Assembly: GCA_913060975.1 (NCBI GenBank)
Contig: CAJXVC010000005.1
Span: 1-64,000 of the forward strand
Reading direction: 5' to 3'
Length of the DNA: 64,000 nucleotides
DNA from: an uncultured Gammaproteobacteria bacterium
GTDB taxonomy: Bacteria > Pseudomonadota > Gammaproteobacteria > Pseudomonadales > Pseudohongiellaceae
The position numbers were made by a program, and so were the translations under genes. The notes under the pieces were generated by a model that saw only the letters and a program-made list of their open reading frames with translations, made no database searches and had not been told where the DNA came from. Shown here piece by piece: positions 7,237-15,780 of this stretch. Each line of letters starts with the position of its first letter. Position 1 is the first letter of the stretch.

Positions 7237-8016
7237 TTACTTACCCTGCTGTTTGCGCAGAAAGACCGGTTTGCTGTCGGTAGATTCGTCTTCACTATAT
7301 TTATAACCGTCGACATCGAATTCCCTGATCTTGGCCGCCGAGTCGATGCGGTTTCGAATAATATAGGCCGCCATCTCACCGCGGGCTTTCTTGGCAAAGA
7401 AACTCAACACGCGATATTTGCCACTGGAATAGTCTTTAAAGACCGGCGAAATAATATCGGCCTCCAGTGACTTGGGTTGCAGGGAATTGAAATATTCGTT
7501 GGATGCCAGGTTCACCAATACCTTTGAGCGTTGCTGGGAAAATTCCTCGTTCAATGCCTTGGTGAGTTTTGAGCCCCAGAATTCATAGAGGTTTTTGCCA
7601 CCTTTGTTTTTCAGCTTGGTGCCCATCTCCAGCCGGTAAGGCAGCATCAGATCCAGCGGCCGCAGGATGCCATAGAGCCCGGACAGGATGCGCAGGTGTT
7701 TTTGGGCAAACGTCACATCGGCCGCCGAGAAATTTTCGGCTTTCAAGCCCAGATACACATCACCCTTGAAGGCGAATAGTGCCTGACGGGCACTGGGGGT
7801 TTCGAGCGGCGTGCGCCAATTGGCATAACGTTCGAAGTTCAACTCGCTGAGTTTGGCGCTGATGTGCATCAACTCGGACAGATCGTCCGGTGTCAGTTTC
7901 TTTAATTGCGCGGTGAGCTGACTGGCTTCCTTGAGAAACTGTGGCTCGGTGTGTTTGCGAGTGCGGACCGGGGTCTCGTAATCCAGCGATTTGGCCGGGG
8001 AAACTACAATTAACAT
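7237..8016 (-). CDS. yaaA: Peroxide stress protein YaaA (DUF328/UPF0246)
   Basis: 259 residues, the usual size, beginning MLIVVSPAKSLDYETP as in E. coli YaaA. Other family blocks are SELMHISAKLSELNFERY, LRILSGLYGILRPLDLMLPYRLEMGT and VLVNLASNEYF. YaaA limits intracellular free iron and oxidative DNA damage during peroxide stress; the fold also binds DNA. The gene leads into the DUF938 methyltransferase. No OxyR site was identified by eye in the 119-bp upstream gap. Confidence 0.93.
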   Translation of the reverse strand: MLIVVSPAKSLDYETPVRTRKHTEPQFLKEASQLTAQLKKLTPDDLSELMHISAKLSELNFERYANWRTPLETPSARQALFAFKGDVYLGLKAENFSAADVTFAQKHLRILSGLYGILRPLDLMLPYRLEMGTKLKNKGGKNLYEFWGSKLTKALNEEFSQQRSKVLVNLASNEYFNSLQPKSLEADIISPVFKDYSSGKYRVLSFFAKKARGEMAAYIIRNRIDSAAKIREFDVDGYKYSEDESTDSKPVFLRKQQGK

Positions 8017-8135
8017 AGATAGGCGTATTCCAGATTAGTATGACTGACTGCGCGCGGCACAATCGATGGGCCTTGCTACAGTTGTATAAGTGACGCTGAT
8101 TCGGCTTCTGCTCTCAATCGAACTCTTCAATCAAG

Positions 8136-8627
8136 CTATTCAATGGAGTCGAAATCCTGCCACCAGTTTAGCGGCGTCGCGCCGTCTTGTGGGTCGTAGA
8201 CATTGCCATAGTACCATTCAGTGCCGGCGTGTGCCTGACAGGTGTCGTTGAGCAACTCCTCGATCTGGGTAAAACCAATGGAGAAGTGCGCGCTGAATAC
8301 CAGGGCACGGTCTGTCTTGCCATCCAGCTTGCCACCGAGCTTTTCCAGTTCGGGGACCAGTGAATGGGCGACCGCCTCGATGTCTTCTTTACGCATGACG
8401 CGGATACACAGATTACCGCTACGTTGCTCCAGCTCATACTCGGCAGTCGCCGGATTGATAACCTTGACGCGATCGCCCGAGGCCAGATTGCGGGCGAACA
8501 GCGGTGAATGCAGCAAGCGCACAGTATCGGCGGCCGGGTCGACAATCTCGACCTTGATGGCTTCGAAGACCGGTTGCTCCTCATCATCGACGCCGGCAAA
8601 GAAGGGCAGCTCCGTAGTTTCGCTCAA
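8136..8627 (-). CDS. DUF4265-like hypothetical protein
   Basis: 163 residues. The TTG at 8627 is used as start because AGGAG lies 7 nt upstream. The order of elements (a strand with FEAIKVEIVD, then LLHSPLFARNLASGDRVKV, a central strand-rich part and a conserved C-terminal W-Y-Y-G-N-V) resembles DUF4265-type proteins. That assignment is tentative. The protein is soluble and acidic, with no catalytic motif recognised. Confidence 0.55.
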   Translation of the reverse strand: MSETTELPFFAGVDDEEQPVFEAIKVEIVDPAADTVRLLHSPLFARNLASGDRVKVINPATAEYELEQRSGNLCIRVMRKEDIEAVAHSLVPELEKLGGKLDGKTDRALVFSAHFSIGFTQIEELLNDTCQAHAGTEWYYGNVYDPQDGATPLNWWQDFDSIE

Positions 8628-8708
8628 AATGGACTCCTGCTTGAGGTACGCGAATCTCGCCGTTAAGCTGGACGCACACTCTTTCTACGATTAATTTCAA
8701 AGCCGCCT

Positions 8709-9071
8709 ATGATAGAGCGCTTGCAGCGAATTGCCAGTGTCCTGGCCCGCATCGAATGGTTACTGTTGGTGCTGTGTCTGGCCTTTATCGGGCTATTTAT
8801 CTATAGCCTGGCGCAAACCGGCGATACCGAAGCCGAAGCACTGATGATGCCGGCTATGGTGGGGTTTTGCTGGTCAGCTCTACTCATCTGCATTGCCCGA
8901 TTGTTCATCCGGATACCCGAGCAACCGGGCATGCAACATGGATTTTGGCGCCGCACGGTGCTGCGCTTCCAGCGCTCAATGGCCGGCTTATTGGCGATTC
9001 TGGTCATCGCGCTGACACTGACCGTTGTCGTGTTCAGCTACCAGTTTCTGCGCCTGTTTTTCATGGCCTGA
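8709..9071 (+). CDS. Hypothetical inner-membrane protein
   Basis: 120 residues with three hydrophobic helices: about 18-37 (WLLLVLCLAFIGLFIYSLA), 46-68 (MMPAMVGFCWSALLICIARLF) and 92-116 (GLLAILVIALTLTVVVFSYQFL). The loop after the second helix is basic, so the N-terminus is probably outside or the topology is mixed. No family was recognised. It lies 109 bp upstream of the TRAP permease genes on the same strand. Confidence 0.6.
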   Translation: MIERLQRIASVLARIEWLLLVLCLAFIGLFIYSLAQTGDTEAEALMMPAMVGFCWSALLICIARLFIRIPEQPGMQHGFWRRTVLRFQRSMAGLLAILVIALTLTVVVFSYQFLRLFFMA

Positions 9072-9180
9072 AAACCTGCGGATGCAGCGCCGCCACCCAT
9101 ACTACTGAATACGCCTGCTGTGGTTTAATGTGGCCAACTTTCTATGGGCTGGCCACGCCCTGAATCTGGCCCGGGACTTC

Positions 9181-9696
9181 ATGTCAGTCATGCTCCGCAT
9201 CAGTCAATTGATCGACCGTGTTAACGACCTGTTAGGCCGCAGTGTGGCCTGGCTGGCGTTGGCTATGGTGTTGGTGATGGCGCTCATCGTTGTGCTGCGC
9301 TACGTCTTTCAATTCGGGTCCATCGCCATGCAGGAATCGGTGATGTACTTCAATGCGCTGGTATTTTCTCTGGGCGCTGCGTACACATTGAAAGAGCAGG
9401 GCCATGTCCGTGTGGATATATTCTATAACCGCTTGAGTGAACGTGGTCAGGCTCTGGTGGATCTGGGCGGCGGGCTTGTGTTCTTGCTGCCGGCCACACT
9501 GTTTATTCTCTGGGTGAGCTGGGACTACGTAGCGCTGTCGTGGCGGATTCAGGAAACCTCGACTGAAGCCAGCGGGCTGCCGTTCGTCTATTTGCTGAAA
9601 ACCACCATGTTGCTGTTGGCCGGGTTGCTGGCGTTGCAGGGTGTCTCGGAAATCATCAAGGCGGTGCTGCGCCTGCGCAAGGATACCTCGCAATAG
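9181..9696 (+). CDS. dctQ: TRAP transporter small permease (DctQ)
   Basis: 171 residues from ATG 9181; the frame is open further upstream but without a better start. It has four membrane helices and the DctQ signature around VALRYVFQFG-type and ALKEQGHVRVDIFY-type segments (here LRYVFQFGSIAMQES and TLKEQGHVRVDIFYNRL). DctQ is the small membrane partner of DctM in tripartite, sodium-driven organic acid uptake. The stop TAG overlaps the GTG start of dctM by one base, so the two are co-translated. Confidence 0.92.
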   Translation: MSVMLRISQLIDRVNDLLGRSVAWLALAMVLVMALIVVLRYVFQFGSIAMQESVMYFNALVFSLGAAYTLKEQGHVRVDIFYNRLSERGQALVDLGGGLVFLLPATLFILWVSWDYVALSWRIQETSTEASGLPFVYLLKTTMLLLAGLLALQGVSEIIKAVLRLRKDTSQ

Positions 9697-11066
9697 TGGA
9701 TTATCTGGCGCTGGTCTTTTTCCTGGCAGTCTGTGGGGTGTTAATGGCAGGTTACCCTGTGGCCCTGACTCTGACCGGCATCTCGCTGATCTTTGCCGCA
9801 CTGGGCAATCTGGCCGGCGTGTTCGACACCGCTTATCTGAATCTTATTCCCAACCGCCTGTACGGGATTTTGGTGAATCAAAATCTGTTGGCGGTGCCGC
9901 TGTTTGTCTTCATGGGCTCCATGCTGGAGAAGTCGCGGCTGGCCGAAGACCTGTTAAAAAACATGTCGGTCGTTTTTCGGTCCTTACCTGGCGGGCTGGG
10001 CATCTCGGTTGTGTTCGTCGGCATGTTACTGGCGGCCAGCACGGGTATCGTCGGAGCGACCGTGGTGACCATGGGCATTCTTTCCCTGCCGACCATGTTA
10101 CAACGTGGCTACAACCCCTCTTTGGCTTGCGGCACTTTGTGCGCCACTGGCACGCTGGGGCAAATCATCCCGCCGTCGATCTGTCTGGTGTTGTTGGGCG
10201 AGGTCATGTCCAACGCGTATCAGCAGGCACAATTGAATCAGGGTATTTTCGCGCCCGACTTTGTGTCCATTGGCGACCTGTTCGCCGGTGCGATTATTCC
10301 CGGGTTATTGCTCGTGGCTGCCTATGCACTTTATGTAGTGATTTTTGCGTTGCTGAAACCGGATCAAGCACCGGCGGTACCCGATGATGATACGTCGCTG
10401 GCCGACAAACTTGTGGCGCTGGTCAAAGGCTTGCTGCCCCCTGTTGTGCTTATCATTGCAGTGCTGGGTTCTATTCTTGGCGGACTGGCGACGCCGACAG
10501 AAGCGGCCAGTGTTGGCGCGCTTGGCGCAATCTTGCTGGCAGCAATACGCGGCATGCTGAACCTGAAAGTGACCCATGAAGTCGCTGTGGAAACCACGCG
10601 CATCACGGCTATGGTGTACTTGATTCTAGTGGGCGCCACGATCTTCTCGTCGGTGTTTCGCGGCTTTGGCGGTGACACTCTTATCGAAGAATGGCTGACT
10701 GGATTGCCAGGAGGTGCCATGACAGCCACTTTAGTGGTGATGCTGCTCATCTTCTTATTGGGTTTCATTCTGGATTTCGTCGAAATTACTTTTATGGTCG
10801 TGCCAATTGTCGGCCCTATACTGCTCGCTATGGGTATTGATCCGGTCTGGCTGGGCATCATGATCGCGGTGAACCTGCAGACCTCATTTCTTACGCCGCC
10901 GTTTGGTTTCTCGCTATTCTATCTGCGCAGCGTGGCACCCAAGTCGATCGCCACGGCGGAAATCTATCGCGGTGTGATTCCATTCGTGATGATTCAACTT
11001 GCTCTGTTGGTACTGCTGGCTTTGGCTCCGGGCCTGGTGACCTGGCTGCCGGAACTACTCGATTAG
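9696..11066 (+). CDS. dctM: TRAP transporter large permease (DctM)
   Basis: 456 residues from GTG 9696, about a dozen membrane helices. Family landmarks are FVFMGSMLEKSRLAEDLL, LPGGLGISVVFVGMLLAASTGIVGAT, GQIIPPSICLVLLG and, late, LQTSFLTPPFGFSLFYLRSVAP. This is the large (M) subunit carrying the transport path. The length and the extra segment around residues 180-230 fit the subfamily that takes up larger carboxylates such as 2-oxo acids or mannitol/sorbitol-type substrates. The substrate itself is not determined by sequence. Confidence 0.93.
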   Translation: MDYLALVFFLAVCGVLMAGYPVALTLTGISLIFAALGNLAGVFDTAYLNLIPNRLYGILVNQNLLAVPLFVFMGSMLEKSRLAEDLLKNMSVVFRSLPGGLGISVVFVGMLLAASTGIVGATVVTMGILSLPTMLQRGYNPSLACGTLCATGTLGQIIPPSICLVLLGEVMSNAYQQAQLNQGIFAPDFVSIGDLFAGAIIPGLLLVAAYALYVVIFALLKPDQAPAVPDDDTSLADKLVALVKGLLPPVVLIIAVLGSILGGLATPTEAASVGALGAILLAAIRGMLNLKVTHEVAVETTRITAMVYLILVGATIFSSVFRGFGGDTLIEEWLTGLPGGAMTATLVVMLLIFLLGFILDFVEITFMVVPIVGPILLAMGIDPVWLGIMIAVNLQTSFLTPPFGFSLFYLRSVAPKSIATAEIYRGVIPFVMIQLALLVLLALAPGLVTWLPELLD

Positions 11067-11154
11067 TAAAACCTACCTTCAGGCTCCAGAGTGTTTGCTC
11101 GCCGGGTTACAATAAGCCGTTCCGTTCAATGTACGACTGATATCAGGATAAGTA

Positions 11155-11571
11155 ATGACAGACTCTCAATCAGATGCCAGCAAGCAAGCTCCCACACCCA
11201 AGGGTGAACTGGCCATGCAGACGATTGCCATGCCGAAAGACACCAACGCTAACGGCGACATTTTTGGTGGTTGGCTAGTCTCGCAGATGGACCTTGCTGC
11301 CGGCATCATGAGCAAGCGCGTGGCGCAGGGCCGGTCGGCGACTGTATCGATCAAGGAAGTGAACTTTCTACTGCCAGTGAAAGTCGGCGCGACCGTCAGT
11401 TGTTTTGCCTCAATCGTGAAAACCGGTCATACCTCTATGCAGATCGCAGTCGAGGTGTGGATTTCAGCCTTTGCCGCACACGATGATTTGCAAAAAGCCG
11501 CGGAGGGCTTGTTCGTCTTCGTGGCCATCGATGATGAGGGCAAGCCACGCGCCTTGCCGAAGCCGCGCTAA
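11155..11571 (+). CDS. Acyl-CoA thioesterase, YciA type
   Basis: 138 residues of a hot-dog-fold thioesterase. It opens with GELAMQTIAMPKDTNANGDIFGGWLVSQMD, where the N-x-N-G-D-I-F-G-G-W-L block with its catalytic Asp is the YciA/BFIT hallmark. The hydrolysed substrate is a fatty acyl-CoA. It lies between the TRAP permease genes and the converging dctP gene. Confidence 0.9.
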   Translation: MTDSQSDASKQAPTPKGELAMQTIAMPKDTNANGDIFGGWLVSQMDLAAGIMSKRVAQGRSATVSIKEVNFLLPVKVGATVSCFASIVKTGHTSMQIAVEVWISAFAAHDDLQKAAEGLFVFVAIDDEGKPRALPKPR

Positions 11572-11665
11572 AAAGAGCGGCAAGTGCGAGCTAGGGCGCG
11601 ACGAGAAGAAACGACCAATTAGTTAAAAGCCAGCTGCTCTGCCAAGCCCTAAACTTGCAGTTAAG

Positions 11666-12814
11666 TTAGTCGCTGGTTAACTTGCGCGCCTCAATAAACG
11701 CTTCCTCGGCCACACTGTGGTAATTCTCCACGCCTTCCTCAAACGTTCGATAAGAGTCATAGATGCGCTGCGTCATGGCATTGGTGCTGGCCATCTCGGC
11801 CACGACTTCATCGGAGAGGCGGCGCAGTTCAACAAGGACATCATCGGGCAACCGGCGTAGTTCAACATCGTGCTCTTCTACCAGTACACGCAGAGCCTCG
11901 TTGTTGCGCGCAGTGAATTCATCGAGCAAGCGCTGATTGGACGCTTCAGCTGCAGTGAGAATGATGGCCTGCAGATCGCTTGGCAGGGCTTCGAAGCGTT
12001 CCTTGTTGATCAAGGTTTCCAACGCCGAACCGGGCTCATGCCAGCCGGGGTAATAGTAATAATCCGCGACCGTGTGATAACCGGCGGCCAGATCGTTGTA
12101 GGCGCTGACAAACTCGGTAGCATCCAGCGCACCGGTTTGCATGGCGGTAAACACATCGCTGGCTTGCATGGTGATGGTGGTGGCGCCGGCGCGATTCATG
12201 ACCTCACCGCCGAGGCCGGGGATGCGCATCTTAAGACCTTGCACGTCGGCCAGTGAATTAATCTCTTTGTTAAACCAACCGAACATTTGTGTGCCGGAAT
12301 TACCACTGCGAACAGGGATCAGATTGAATGGCGCATACAGCTCTTGCCACAACTCCTTGCCACCGCCGAATTCCAGCCAACCATTGAGTTCCTTGGCGGT
12401 CATACCAAACGGTACAGAGGCAAAAAACGCAGCTCCTGGCACTTTACCCTGCCAGTAATAAGAAGCGGCATTGCCCAGCTCGGCGACACCTTGCGAGACG
12501 GCGTCAAAGACTTCCAGACCACTGACCAGTTCGTTAGCACCGAATACTTCGATCGTCATACGGCCGTTGCTCATTTGCTCGACCAGCTCGGCAAAATACA
12601 CCGGGTTGGTGCCCAGCGCCGGCAGGTTGCGCGGCCAGGCAGTAATCATCTTCCATTCGTATTCGACTTCCTGCGGACCAGCTGCATTGGCAGACGCAAC
12701 AGACTCTTGCGCGTCTTGGCTGCAAGATATGAGCATCAGTGCCGACAAAAGCAATGCACTGCTGCGTACGAGCCAACGCATTGAAAACATCTGACTGTTA
12801 ACAACTAATCGCAT
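11666..12814 (-). CDS. dctP: TRAP transporter solute-binding lipoprotein (DctP family)
   Basis: 382 residues from ATG 12814, which has GAGGA 8 nt upstream; later ATGs at 12790 and 12781 are possible. The signal peptide ends in LMLISC, a lipobox, so the protein should be tethered by lipid rather than free in the periplasm. The mature part is DctP-like: VQGLKMRIPGLGG carries the Arg that binds the carboxylate, and PGWHEPGS with the following segment resembles the TakP/SmoM branch that binds 2-oxo acids. It is almost certainly the partner of the DctQM pair, but it is encoded on the opposite strand beyond the thioesterase. Confidence 0.88.
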   Translation of the reverse strand: MRLVVNSQMFSMRWLVRSSALLLSALMLISCSQDAQESVASANAAGPQEVEYEWKMITAWPRNLPALGTNPVYFAELVEQMSNGRMTIEVFGANELVSGLEVFDAVSQGVAELGNAASYYWQGKVPGAAFFASVPFGMTAKELNGWLEFGGGKELWQELYAPFNLIPVRSGNSGTQMFGWFNKEINSLADVQGLKMRIPGLGGEVMNRAGATTITMQASDVFTAMQTGALDATEFVSAYNDLAAGYHTVADYYYYPGWHEPGSALETLINKERFEALPSDLQAIILTAAEASNQRLLDEFTARNNEALRVLVEEHDVELRRLPDDVLVELRRLSDEVVAEMASTNAMTQRIYDSYRTFEEGVENYHSVAEEAFIEARKLTSD

Positions 12815-12888
12815 GTGTAATCCTCATAACCGGCTTGCCATGTATGCAATGCAATATGGCTAATGTAAAAGAAATAGAGTCCGGCTGC

Positions 12889-15087
12889 CTAGCCTAGCAC
12901 TTCCAGCTTGGCATAAGACAAAACCAGCCACTTGCTACCCACCGCATCAAAGTTGACCTGCACTCTGGCGCTGGAACCCTGGCCTTCGTAGTTCAGCACA
13001 ACGCCTTCACCGAACTTGCCATGGGCGACGCGTTGCCCTAACGACAATTCGGTATTGGGTATTTCACTATTGGCACCGATACGTTTGCCGTTCGTGGCGG
13101 CCTGCTTAAAGGCGCCGCGGCTGACGGTAGACTTGAGCCGAATCTCATCAACCAGCGCCGAGGGTATCTCGCGAATAAAGCGTGAAGGGCGGCATAGGTT
13201 CACATCGCCATGCATGCGCCGCGATTCGGCGTGGCTGATATACAGTTTGTTCTTGGCGCGGGTAATGCCGACATAGCAAAGGCGACGCTCTTCTTCCAAA
13301 CCCGAGATATTGTCCATAGACATCTTGTGAGGAAATAAACCTTCCTCCATGCCTACTAAAAAGACCAGCTGGAATTCCAGGCCCTTGGCTGAGTGCAAGG
13401 TCATTAGTTGGACGGCATCTTCGCTGGCGTCGGCCTGAGTATCGCCGGCATCGAGAGAGGCTTGGTCGAGAAACGCGGCCAACATGGTTTTCGATTTGAC
13501 GTCGACATCTTCTTCCAGCTCGGGATCATCGAAATTGCCCGTGGCGCTGATCAATTCTTCCAGATTCTCGATACGACCGCGGGCCTTCTCACCGCCTTCT
13601 TTCTCATGGTGCTGCACCAGACCGGATTTACTAATCACCAGTTCGGTCTTTTGATGCAATTCCAGATCGGCCGCCTCAGCGTCCATTTCATCAATAAGTT
13701 CCAAAAAGGCCAGTACCGCATTGGCTGCCCGCGAGCTGAGCATCTTGTCGTTTACGCAGGTCACACAAGCTTGCCAGAGTGAACAGTTCATCTCGCGGGC
13801 AACATTACGAATGGTGTCGATGGTACGGCCGCCAATACCGCGCGTCGGCACATTGATGATGCGCTCCATGGCGGTGTCATCATCACGGGTCACCAGCAAG
13901 CGCAAATAGGCCAGCGCGTTCTTGATCTCCAGTCGCTCATAAAAGCGGTGACCGCCGTAAATGCGATAAGGCATACCGACGCGCAACAGGGCTTCTTCCA
14001 ATTCGCGTGACTGGGCATTGGAGCGATAGAGGATGGCAGCATCGGCGCGGCGATTACCGGCATTGAACCAGTCCTGCAAGCGGTCGACGACAAAGCGGGC
14101 CTCATCCTGTTCGTTGAAGGCCTCGTACAAACTAATGGGTTCGCCTTCGACACCTTCGGTCCACAAGTTCTTGCCCAACCGCCCCTGATTATGGGCGATC
14201 AATTCATTGGCCGCCTTGAGGATGGTGGAAGTAGAACGGTAATTCTGTTCCAGACGCACAGTCTCGGCACCGGGAAAGTCAGTACTGAATTGCTGGATGT
14301 TTTCGATCTTGGCGCCGCGCCAGCCATAAATAGACTGGTCATCATCACCGACCACCATCAGGGCATTGTCGCCGCCGGCCAGCACTCGCAGCCAGGCGTA
14401 CTGAATGGTGTTGGTGTCCTGAAACTCATCCACCAGTATGTGATGGAAGCGTCGGCGATAGTGGTCAAGCACCTGGGGGTTTTTCAACCATAGCTCATGG
14501 GCGCGCAGTAAGATCTCGCCAAAATCGATCATACCGCCGCGCTCACACGCCTCTTCATAGGCCTTGTAGATATCGATCATGGTCTTGGTGTAATCGTCAC
14601 CAAAGTGTTCGATGTTGCCAGCCCGCAGGCCTTCGTCTTTCTGGCCATTGATGTACCACTGGCACTGTCTGGCGGGCCAGCGTTCCTCGTCGATACGCAG
14701 CGACCGATTGATGCGCTTGATCAGCCGTAGCTGATCGTCGGAATCGAGGATATAGAAGTCTTCAGGCAGTCCGGCTTCTTGCCAGTGCGTGCGCAGCAGG
14801 CGGTGGGCCAAGCCATGAAAAGTGCCCACCCACATGCCGCCAATTGACTGACCAAGCAATTCTTCGATGCGGCCGCGCATTTCCCGGGCGGCCTTGTTGG
14901 TGAAGGTCACAGCGAGAATGCCGAAGGGCGATATTTGCTCAGCCTGCAACAACCAGGCAATACGGTGCACCAGCACACGGGTCTTGCCGCTACCGGCACC
15001 AGCCAGAACCAGAAGATGTGGAGCGGGATTGGCTACTGCGTTGCGTTGTTCGTCGTTGAGGGAGTCGAGTATGTGGGAGACATCCAT
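12889..15087 (-). CDS. uvrD: DNA helicase II
   Basis: 732-residue superfamily 1A helicase that unwinds DNA 3' to 5' in nucleotide-excision and mismatch repair. Motifs in order: LNDEQRNAV (Q motif), AGAGSGKTRVL (Walker A, about residue 30), TFTNKAAREM, VDEFQDTN (Walker B), VGDDDQSIYGWRGA, LEQNYRST, and LMTLHSAKGLEF/ VGITRAK at the C-terminal core. The tail ends with GQRVAHGKFGEGVVL, the Tudor-like module typical of UvrD that binds RNA polymerase. A LexA-like box lies just upstream of the start, consistent with SOS control. Confidence 0.95.
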   Translation of the reverse strand: MDVSHILDSLNDEQRNAVANPAPHLLVLAGAGSGKTRVLVHRIAWLLQAEQISPFGILAVTFTNKAAREMRGRIEELLGQSIGGMWVGTFHGLAHRLLRTHWQEAGLPEDFYILDSDDQLRLIKRINRSLRIDEERWPARQCQWYINGQKDEGLRAGNIEHFGDDYTKTMIDIYKAYEEACERGGMIDFGEILLRAHELWLKNPQVLDHYRRRFHHILVDEFQDTNTIQYAWLRVLAGGDNALMVVGDDDQSIYGWRGAKIENIQQFSTDFPGAETVRLEQNYRSTSTILKAANELIAHNQGRLGKNLWTEGVEGEPISLYEAFNEQDEARFVVDRLQDWFNAGNRRADAAILYRSNAQSRELEEALLRVGMPYRIYGGHRFYERLEIKNALAYLRLLVTRDDDTAMERIINVPTRGIGGRTIDTIRNVAREMNCSLWQACVTCVNDKMLSSRAANAVLAFLELIDEMDAEAADLELHQKTELVISKSGLVQHHEKEGGEKARGRIENLEELISATGNFDDPELEEDVDVKSKTMLAAFLDQASLDAGDTQADASEDAVQLMTLHSAKGLEFQLVFLVGMEEGLFPHKMSMDNISGLEEERRLCYVGITRAKNKLYISHAESRRMHGDVNLCRPSRFIREIPSALVDEIRLKSTVSRGAFKQAATNGKRIGANSEIPNTELSLGQRVAHGKFGEGVVLNYEGQGSSARVQVNFDAVGSKWLVLSYAKLEVLG

Positions 15088-15095
15088 GGGCAGCT

Positions 15096-15138
15096 ATTCT
15101 AGCAAACTGACAGCAATGTACTGTAATTATGTACACTG
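15096..15138 (-). promoter_or_regulatory. Candidate LexA (SOS) box and -10 element of uvrD
   Basis: Positions 15119-15138 read TACTGTAATTATGTACACTG. This is the CTGT-N8-ACAG LexA palindrome with one mismatch (ACAC), flanked by the typical TA and an AT-rich core. It lies about 31 bp before the uvrD start. On the minus strand TAGAAT at 15096-15101 could be the -10 element, placing the box over the -35 region, where a repressor would block initiation. E. coli uvrD is SOS-induced in the same way. Confidence 0.6.
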
Positions 15139-15238
15139 GATTGAGCGGTTTTTCGGGCTACCTGCCTTGTGACCAGTGGATTTTTCCGTCATTGATGTTC
15201 TGCTATGATTGGGTAACTCCGAGAAAAGGGGCTTAACA

Positions 15239-15526
15239 ATGAGACGAACTATTTTGTTGGCTTCACTACTGCTTCTTGTCACGGCTTGCGGCATTACTTC
15301 CCAGCGTTTCGCCCAGTTCAGTGATGAAGAGCTTTATGCATACAACCGTACCAAGCCATTTGATGAAAAAGTGACCTGTGTGAATGAAGCCACAACAGGG
15401 TCCTATATCCGTAAAACCCGCTGCCAGACCAACGAACAGTGGGCTCATGATCTAATCGATGCCTTCAACTCGCTCGATACCTTGAGTCCGACTTCTGACT
15501 ACGCGGTAATTCGGGGTCGAGACTAG
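15239..15526 (+). CDS. Small predicted lipoprotein
   Basis: 95 residues from ATG 15239, which has GAGAAAAGG upstream. MRRTILLASLLLLVTAC is a lipoprotein signal with lipobox L-V-T-A-C (Cys17). The mature part contains two further cysteines (KVTCVNEA and TRCQTNEQW), possibly a disulfide. No family name can be given. A strong stem-loop follows the stop. Confidence 0.65.
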   Translation: MRRTILLASLLLLVTACGITSQRFAQFSDEELYAYNRTKPFDEKVTCVNEATTGSYIRKTRCQTNEQWAHDLIDAFNSLDTLSPTSDYAVIRGRD

Positions 15527-15553
15527 TCGGTCAGCCATTTTATAATTTACCGG

Positions 15554-15608
15554 TACGGGATTTCCCCGGAAACTGCTTTTGAGTGCAGTTTCTGGTCTTA
15601 ATCCCGTA
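15554..15608. terminator. Nested stem-loop after the lipoprotein gene
   Basis: The outer 9-bp stem TACGGGATT (15554-15562) pairs with AATCCCGTA (15600-15608). Inside it GAAACTGC (15569-15576) pairs with GCAGTTTC (15585-15592) around an 8-nt loop. TTTTGG follows the outer stem. It may terminate the lipoprotein transcript or be a structured leader of the acyl-CoA dehydrogenase gene 170 bp downstream. Confidence 0.5.
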
Positions 15609-15780
15609 TTTTGGTAGAATTTCCGCCCTGTTCCGGATTTTGTTCCCGAGACAGTTATTTCCCTGCCAGATGTACCAAGTTGCCGGCGACCATCCGCTTC
15701 GCCAGCTACCTCAATGTACTGGCTAACTGTGCGCCTGACGACCCACGTCAGCCCATCCAAACACGATTCAGGAGAGCGAC

